Assembly (NCBI GenBank): GCA_963765585.1
Contig: CAVXXB010000009.1
Span: 1 to 12,267 of the forward strand
From: CAVXXB01 sp963765585
GTDB taxonomy: Bacteria; Calditrichota; Calditrichia; JAJRVZ01
Reading direction: 5' to 3'
DNA length: 12,267 nt
The notes beneath the pieces were generated by a model that saw only the letters and a program-made list of their open reading frames with translations, had not been told where the DNA came from and made no database searches. Shown here piece by piece: positions 7,613 to 12,267 of this stretch (positions are counted from its first letter, which is position 1; each line of letters opens with the position of its first letter). The translations under genes were made by a program, and so were the position numbers.

Positions 7613-8463
7613 AGAACATATTAGTAACCGGTTCAAATGGTTTTATAGGCAGTTCCTTGATAAATACACTGGCACCGTTAGAATATAAGATTTATCACTT
7701 CAATATTGAGGATGGTGATATCGCCGACCCTGATTCCTTAAAAGTATTTAATGATAAAAATATTGAACACGTTATTCATTTGGCAGGCAGGACGTTTGTT
7801 CCTGATAGCTGGAAAAATCCCGCGCCATTTTACGCAACAAATGTGATGGGAACCGCAAACATTCTTGAATTCTGCCGATTGAATCAGTGCTCCCTCACAC
7901 ATATCAGTGCATATCTGTATGGGCCCCCGGAAAAATTACCAATTTCTGAAGATAGTACCATAAATCCGAATAATCCATATGCTCATTCAAAACATATGGC
8001 TGAGAATTTATGCCGCTTCTACCATGACACATTTAACACCGAAATTATTATACTACGCCCTTTTAATGTGTTCGGATCCGGTCAGAACAAAATATTCCTA
8101 GTCCCCTCAATCGTTGACCAGGTACTCAATGCAGAAATCATCACAGTGAAAGATCTGGTGCCAAAACGGGATTTTATTTATCTGGAAGATATTTCAAATG
8201 CTATTATAAAAACCCTCTCATGTAAAAAGCAATTTGGAATCTATAATATCGGATCCGGCCATTCAATTTCTGTAAAAGATATCATAGATGAAATTCAGGC
8301 GGTTTTTAGGACGAACAAAGAGATTATAAGCCAGAAAGAATTGAGAAAGGGTGAAATAAGTGATGTTGTCGCAGATATCTCCCGGGCTAAAGCTGAACTG
8401 GATTGGAAACCGGAGTTCTCATTTAGAGAAGGCCTGGAGAAAATGTACAAGGAAGTTCGATAA
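7609..8463 (+). CDS. NAD(P)-dependent SDR epimerase/reductase acting on a nucleotide sugar
   Basis: 284 residues of an extended SDR. NILVTGSNGFIGSSL (3-17) binds the dinucleotide, HLAGRTFVPDSW (57-68) follows, and the active site is S100 in THISAYLYG (97-105) with Y124 and K128 in PYAHSK. After S100 come Ala and Tyr where 4,6-dehydratases have Asp and Glu, so this is not a dehydratase; a 4-keto reductase or C4 epimerase fits better. Later blocks are LRPFNVFGSGQ, KRDFIYLEDISNA and YNIGSGHSISVKDI, all usual for the family. The start is GTG at 7609, overlapping the previous stop in GTGA; the family begins right there and no ATG is better placed. With the nucleotidyltransferase and the LegB-like gene it could finish a three-step route: activate, dehydrate, reduce. 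That order is inference from neighbourhood and active-site residues. Confidence 0.85.
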   Translation: MKNILVTGSNGFIGSSLINTLAPLEYKIYHFNIEDGDIADPDSLKVFNDKNIEHVIHLAGRTFVPDSWKNPAPFYATNVMGTANILEFCRLNQCSLTHISAYLYGPPEKLPISEDSTINPNNPYAHSKHMAENLCRFYHDTFNTEIIILRPFNVFGSGQNKIFLVPSIVDQVLNAEIITVKDLVPKRDFIYLEDISNAIIKTLSCKKQFGIYNIGSGHSISVKDIIDEIQAVFRTNKEIISQKELRKGEISDVVADISRAKAELDWKPEFSFREGLEKMYKEVR

Positions 8464-8510
8464 AAAATATACCCTCATTATCACCTGATATTAATCGAAA
8501 GTATTCTGAA

Positions 8511-9353
8511 ATGAATTGCAGACTGTGCCAATCCGGGAATACAAATATTTTAAAAAATATTCAATCACCCCACACCGGATCTGAATATCACCTCTATCAA
8601 TGCGATACATGCAAATGCAGATTTTTTGATCCTTCGCAATATGAAATTGATTTTCGTGAATTTTACAGGAATCTGTCAAAAAAGCATACTGCAACTATTA
8701 CACCAATATTCAAACAAAAAAATGTATGGCTGGATTTAAGGGATAATCTAATAAAACTTCTTGCGAGAAAACCTGCCCGGATTCTGGATGTGGGCTGCCG
8801 GACCGGAGACTTTCTGTTACATTTTGATGATGATATTCTTCGCGAAGGTGTTGAACTGGCAGACGAATATGCCGAGATAGGCAGAGAAAGAGGACTTACC
8901 ATCTATAATGATTTTCTTGAAAATATCAACTTTGAAAAGAAATATGATATTGTTTCATGTCTTGCCATATTGGAACATCTTGTTGAACCGGTTAAATTTT
9001 TAAATACGGTTCATGAATTGGTTGAAGATGATGGGATCCTGGTTATTCTTGTACCTGGATTTGAGTGTGTGAAAGAGAAAATTCTTAATCTTCTTAATGT
9101 TCGATGGCATATGTATAGCCCGCCGGAACATTTAAATTTTTATTCTAAGCAATATTTGGACGATTTTATGATGAATAAAGGATTTACTCTGGTCCGACGA
9201 GAGTTTACATCCGGCGGATTGATCAATCCTGTAATGTCAGTTGAAGTTATCCGTAAGATAATCGGAAAAATGTTCTATTTATATGACCAGTCACTGCTTA
9301 ACAGAATACCGGTCTTTGACCATATGTATAGCATATATAAAAAGGAAAAATGA
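8511..9353 (+). CDS. Class I SAM-dependent methyltransferase with N-terminal zinc-ribbon-like Cys pairs
   Basis: 280 residues. The N-terminus has two Cys pairs, C3-x2-C6 and C31-x2-C34, which suggest a small zinc ribbon. Then comes the Rossmann-like methyltransferase: motif I ARILDVGCRTGDF (89-101), post-I EGVELADEY (112-120), KYDIVSCLAILEHL (144-157, acidic/aromatic motif II) and VILVPGF (178-184). WHMYSPPEHLNFYS (199-212) is a block frequent in the Methyltransf_23-like enzymes of sugar loci and probably lines the substrate site. Motif I reads GCRTG rather than the usual GCGTG, a change that may still allow SAM binding. A role in O-, N- or C-methylation of a sugar or its acyl substituent is inferred from context. 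It starts 47 bases after the SDR gene without an obvious ribosome-binding site, and its stop overlaps the flippase ATG (ATGA, 9350-9353). Confidence 0.82.
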   Translation: MNCRLCQSGNTNILKNIQSPHTGSEYHLYQCDTCKCRFFDPSQYEIDFREFYRNLSKKHTATITPIFKQKNVWLDLRDNLIKLLARKPARILDVGCRTGDFLLHFDDDILREGVELADEYAEIGRERGLTIYNDFLENINFEKKYDIVSCLAILEHLVEPVKFLNTVHELVEDDGILVILVPGFECVKEKILNLLNVRWHMYSPPEHLNFYSKQYLDDFMMNKGFTLVRREFTSGGLINPVMSVEVIRKIIGKMFYLYDQSLLNRIPVFDHMYSIYKKEK

Positions 9354-10846
9354 GTTTAATCAACGATCTCAGAAGCTCTGTTAAGGATTCCATTATATAT
9401 AGTTTTGGAAATTTGTCGACAAAACTTGTCGGTTTTATATTAATTCCACTCTATACCAAATATCTATCTGTAGAAGATTATGCTATTCTGGCTATTCTGG
9501 AAATAACCGCCCAATTTATAGTTGCAGTTTTTGGATTCCGAATATCATCGGCACTTCTTCGTCTCTATTGGGATAATGACTATAAAAACCGGCAAAAATC
9601 GATGTTTTTTACCTCTCTCAGTTTTCTCATGGTTGTCGGTCTGCTTTCAGTTGCGGGATTTATTTATTTTTCAGGATCTATCTCGGTATTACTTTTTGAA
9701 TCACCTGATTTCTCATACCCAATAACCCTGATGCTGGTAAATGCAGGGTTGCAGGTCATTGCTGTTCTATGTCTGACTCAGATTCGTATCGAAGAAAAGC
9801 CACTTCTGTTCTCAGTATCAAATTTCCTAAGACTGGTAATGACCTTATTGTTTACTGTATACTTTATCGCCTTTCAGGGAAAAAATATTGAAGCCATCTA
9901 TGAAGCACAGCTAATTGGATATTTTGTGTTTTTTCTGACAATTTTTCCTTTTATCCAAAAAAATATTGAATTCAAGATTGATCTGAATATCTTAAAGTCC
10001 ATGTTGATCTACAGCGGACCTCTGATTTTTGCTGAAATTGCCGGGGTAATATTTGCAATTACATCAAGATATACTCTGAATTTTTTATCGACATTAAACG
10101 AAGTCGGGACCTATTCACTTGGCTTTAAAGTAGCAAATACGATACGGGTCTTTATTGTTTCTTCAGTCATGCTGGCGCTTTCTCCAATGATTTTCAAAAA
10201 GATGAACGATCCCGATGCCAAACGCTTTTATTCAAAAGTAATGACTTATTTCTCTTTTGGCCTGATGTTTTTTGTCTTAGCCATATCCATTTTTGGCAGG
10301 GAATTCATAAAATTTTTGGCCAGCAATCAATCATATTGGGATGCCTACCAGGTGATCCCCTTACTTTCCCTGGCAATGTTTTTTGGCATGCTAACCGATG
10401 TATCCCTTACAGGTCTGCATCTCACAAAACGTACCAAAATAATTTCTTCAGTAATGAGTAGCATGGCTATACTGAATATCATATTGAATATTGTCCTTAT
10501 AATAAGCTGGCAATCAATCGGGGCTGCCCTGGCAACTCTTATTTCACAAGTTTTATTTTTTAGCGCCATTTATTACATGGCACAAAAATACTATCCGATT
10601 CCATTTGAATTATTAAAAGTGGCGAAGATTCTGACCACAGGCCTGATTTTATTCATGGTTTCTCTCTTATCAGATGACATCGATCTGGTCCCCAGATTGA
10701 CAATGAAATTTTCTCTATTATTTATCTACCCGATAATCCTATATTATTGGAATTTTTATGAAGAAATTGAAATCACTCGCTTAAAACAATCCTTTCAAAA
10801 ATGGAAAAATCCAAAAAACTGGAAAAAAAGCTTAAAAAAGATGTAA
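9350..10846 (+). CDS. Wzx-type polysaccharide flippase (MOP/MATE superfamily)
   Basis: 498 residues with about 14 hydrophobic segments by eye, near residues 15-35, 45-65, 85-110, 125-142, 150-175, 185-202, 215-240, 255-280, 295-315, 330-350, 362-385, 390-410, 425-440 and 448-468. The start, 'SVKDSIIYSFGNLSTKLVGF' followed by 'IPLYTKYLS.EDYAIL', is the usual N-terminus of bacterial oligosaccharide flippases that move the lipid-linked repeat unit from the cytoplasmic to the periplasmic face. A Lys/Trp-rich tail (last ~16 residues) is cytoplasmic by the positive-inside rule. AAGGA (9342-9346) precedes ATG 9350 at four bases, and the start overlaps the methyltransferase stop. It is the only membrane protein in the window. 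No partner Wzy polymerase is visible, and it could lie outside. Confidence 0.92.
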   Translation: MSLINDLRSSVKDSIIYSFGNLSTKLVGFILIPLYTKYLSVEDYAILAILEITAQFIVAVFGFRISSALLRLYWDNDYKNRQKSMFFTSLSFLMVVGLLSVAGFIYFSGSISVLLFESPDFSYPITLMLVNAGLQVIAVLCLTQIRIEEKPLLFSVSNFLRLVMTLLFTVYFIAFQGKNIEAIYEAQLIGYFVFFLTIFPFIQKNIEFKIDLNILKSMLIYSGPLIFAEIAGVIFAITSRYTLNFLSTLNEVGTYSLGFKVANTIRVFIVSSVMLALSPMIFKKMNDPDAKRFYSKVMTYFSFGLMFFVLAISIFGREFIKFLASNQSYWDAYQVIPLLSLAMFFGMLTDVSLTGLHLTKRTKIISSVMSSMAILNIILNIVLIISWQSIGAALATLISQVLFFSAIYYMAQKYYPIPFELLKVAKILTTGLILFMVSLLSDDIDLVPRLTMKFSLLFIYPIILYYWNFYEEIEITRLKQSFQKWKNPKNWKKSLKKM

Positions 10847-10857
10847 ATATGTAATTA

Positions 10858-10887
10858 TTGCACAAAGAATTGAGAAAACTATATATG
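10858..10887 (+). promoter_or_regulatory. Possible sigma70-like promoter in the 99-base gap before the barrel protein
   Basis: TTGCAC (10858-10863) is followed after 18 bases by TATATG (10882-10887), or after 17 by ATATAT, in an AT-rich stretch. The match is partial: five of six for TTGACA is not reached, and the -10 box matches at four positions. This is the longest intergenic gap between complete genes, which makes an internal promoter reasonable. I see no hairpin-and-T-run terminator between the flippase stop and the next ATG. Confidence 0.25.
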
Positions 10888-10945
10888 TGTCTTTGTTTCG
10901 TTCAGCCAATTAAACATTAGCATCAGAATCTTAATTAAATCACAA

Positions 10946-12148
10946 ATGGGTATGAAAGAGAAAATTGAAAATAGTATTGAAAGCCTGAATAATTGGATTA
11001 TCCGAAACGGTTGGAGCGGGTATGATCCCTATGATCTAAAATCGATCCGCAGCATATTGTTGATAACACGTCTGGGAAATAAGAATCCGATATTTGAGGG
11101 GATGCGCGAGATTCTCTTTGAGACATTTAATCACTTTCCAGTATTTTCCAGAAGGATATTTCAAGTTGAGCAACGGGCTAATGCCAAGGCAATGGGCTTG
11201 TTTGCCAGTGCCTATCTGGATTTATATGGACAGAAAAATGATCCATATTATCATGAGCAATCCAAGTTTTGTCTGGGTTGGTTAAAAGAAAATAATAGTC
11301 CGGATTTTCCGGGTCTCGGTTGGGGCTACCCTTTTGACTGGCAATCTACAGAATTAATACCAAAGCACACACCCAATGGTATTGTTACGACAGCGGTTGG
11401 CGAGGCGTTTTGGAAATGGTATATGTTTACCAGGGATGAATCTTATCTTGACGATTGCATCAAAATTTGTAAATTTCTTATTACCCTGCCCTATGATACG
11501 ATAAACGATGAGCAAATTTGTTTTTCATATACACCCATTTTTCAAAATCATGTCCATAATCTGAATTTATTTGTAGCAGAATATTTACTAAAAATTGGCC
11601 AGGAAACAGGGAACCAAGACTGGATGGTCATGGGACGTAAAGCGCTGAATTATACTCTGGCAAATCAACAGGCAGATGGTGCATTTGATTACAATGGCCC
11701 ACCCGAACGTCCGCAAAATTTTGTTGATAATTATCATTCAGCATTTGTACTGCGGATGGTGCATTCCATCTGGAAACAGTTAAATGAGGAGGTAATATTT
11801 AAACAGTTGGAATTGGCTTACAATTACTATATTGAGAATTTTTTTCAGGATGGCTATCTGCCAAAATTTAAACCGGATCAACTATACCGGATTGATATTC
11901 ACTCATGCGCTGAAAGCATTAATTGTCTAAGCGAGTTGGCAGATACTTTTCCGGATGGCTTGGAACTAGCACAAAATGTGGCCCGGTGGACAATTGATAA
12001 TTTACAGGATCAGCAAGGATTTTTTTATTATGGGATATTTAAAAGTCGGTTTACAGGTCGTAAATACACTTCAAAAATTGCATATATACGCTGGGGACAG
12101 GCCTGGATGCTCAAAGCGTTATCAAATCTTCTAAAAAGGATTTCCTGA
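10946..12148 (+). CDS. Unassigned alpha/alpha-barrel (six-hairpin-like) protein of polysaccharide loci
   Basis: 400 residues, largely helical, soluble and without a signal peptide. Blocks recur of the kind seen in (alpha/alpha)-toroid proteins such as six-hairpin glycosidases, uronyl lyases and epimerases: NAKAMGLFASAYLDLY (79-94), WGYPFDWQS (126-134), SYTPIF (194-199), QQADGAFDYN (241-250), DNYHSAF (261-267), DIHSCAESINCL (317-328) and YIRWGQAWMLKAL near the end. Trp, His, Asp and Glu residues in these blocks could line a sugar-binding cleft. I do not recognise a named family and cannot pick catalytic residues. Cytoplasmic location and position beside the flippase suggest work on a sugar precursor rather than depolymerisation outside. 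ATG 10946 has no clear ribosome-binding site; ATG 10952, two codons on, is an equal alternative. Confidence 0.8.
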   Translation: MGMKEKIENSIESLNNWIIRNGWSGYDPYDLKSIRSILLITRLGNKNPIFEGMREILFETFNHFPVFSRRIFQVEQRANAKAMGLFASAYLDLYGQKNDPYYHEQSKFCLGWLKENNSPDFPGLGWGYPFDWQSTELIPKHTPNGIVTTAVGEAFWKWYMFTRDESYLDDCIKICKFLITLPYDTINDEQICFSYTPIFQNHVHNLNLFVAEYLLKIGQETGNQDWMVMGRKALNYTLANQQADGAFDYNGPPERPQNFVDNYHSAFVLRMVHSIWKQLNEEVIFKQLELAYNYYIENFFQDGYLPKFKPDQLYRIDIHSCAESINCLSELADTFPDGLELAQNVARWTIDNLQDQQGFFYYGIFKSRFTGRKYTSKIAYIRWGQAWMLKALSNLLKRIS

Positions 12149-12197
12149 TACAGAAATTTTCGGCAGTTCTAATATAGTCTCTATTCATCCAAATTAA

Positions 12198-12267
12198 ATG
12201 CAAAACCTACCGCAATACAAGATCGGAACTTATTCGGTTGCTAATTCTACATCGCCTTTTGTTTTTT
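12198..12267 (+). CDS. Start of a further gene, truncated by the right edge
   Basis: ATG 12198 is directly preceded by an in-frame TAA (12195-12197) and opens a frame that stays open for 23 codons to the end of the window, beginning MQNLPQYKIGTYSV. Strand and the 49-base spacing from the barrel gene fit a continuing operon. No ribosome-binding site is evident. Twenty-three residues are too few to assign a family. Confidence 0.4.
   Translation, partial: MQNLPQYKIGTYSVANSTSPFVF

Noticed and set aside
9522..9725. Short + strand frame within the flippase gene
   Set aside because: It is out of frame with a strongly supported membrane protein and has no ribosome-binding site or motif.
12174..12184. 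Possible terminator hairpin ATAG-TCT-CTAT
   Set aside because: The stem is only four AT-rich base pairs and no T-run follows, so it is not a credible intrinsic terminator.
1..12267. CRISPR arrays, tandem repeats, insertion-sequence ends, tRNA or rRNA genes
   Set aside because: Reading through the window I saw no regularly spaced repeats, paired terminal inverted repeats, transposase motifs or structural RNA sequence; nearly all bases are accounted for by coding genes.

Overview
The window is most of a polysaccharide (O-antigen, capsule or exopolysaccharide) assembly locus. All genes lie on the + strand and are packed head to tail with overlaps or short gaps. The DNA is AT-rich. Ribosome-binding sites are uneven: a strong AGGGAGGAG before the first glycosyltransferase, an AAGGA before the flippase, and weak or absent sites elsewhere, where stop/start overlaps suggest translational coupling. 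A gene for a Wzx-type flippase and cytoplasmic sugar-nucleotide enzymes fit a bacterium with a Wzx/Wzy-type pathway. A Gram-negative of the wider FCB/Calditrichota/Ignavibacteriota sort would fit the gene mix, but no marker here fixes the taxon.

Layout. Bases 3-182 hold the C-terminal end of a protein that resembles nucleotidyltransferase-domain (MNT-like) proteins. It overlaps a GT4-family glycosyltransferase (179-1369) by four bases. Next is a 'bi-domain oxidoreductase' gene (1399-3522). Its N-terminal zinc-type dehydrogenase (MDR) half is intact and ends at an in-frame TAA (2548-2550). Its C-terminal Gfo/Idh/MocA half is still recognisable but broken by that stop and three +1 frameshifts. 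A PaaK/CapK-like adenylate-forming enzyme (3519-4883) and a second GT4-like glycosyltransferase (4884-5936) follow. Then come three sugar-nucleotide genes: a LegB-like 4,6-dehydratase (5926-6909, TTG start), a sugar-1-phosphate nucleotidyltransferase (6902-7612) and an SDR reductase/epimerase (7609-8463, GTG start). The locus continues with a zinc-ribbon SAM methyltransferase (8511-9353) and a flippase (9350-10846). After a 99-base gap that may hold a promoter there is an unassigned alpha/alpha-barrel (six-hairpin-like) protein (10946-12148), and the first 23 codons of another gene run off the right edge.

How the genes may work together (inference). The nucleotidyltransferase would activate a hexose- or hexosamine-1-phosphate, the LegB-like enzyme would form the 4-keto-6-deoxy intermediate, and the second SDR would reduce or epimerise it. 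The two glycosyltransferases would add sugars to the lipid-linked repeat unit. The CapK-like enzyme and methyltransferase could decorate it, and the flippase would export it. No initiating phosphoglycosyltransferase, Wzy polymerase or sugar aminotransferase is seen in the window.

The least ordinary features are the localised decay of one oxidoreductase domain inside an otherwise intact operon, the LegB-like trio without an aminotransferase, the leading nucleotidyltransferase-like gene coupled to the first glycosyltransferase, and the unassigned barrel protein. I found no convincing new defence system, CRISPR array, insertion sequence, tRNA or rRNA gene.
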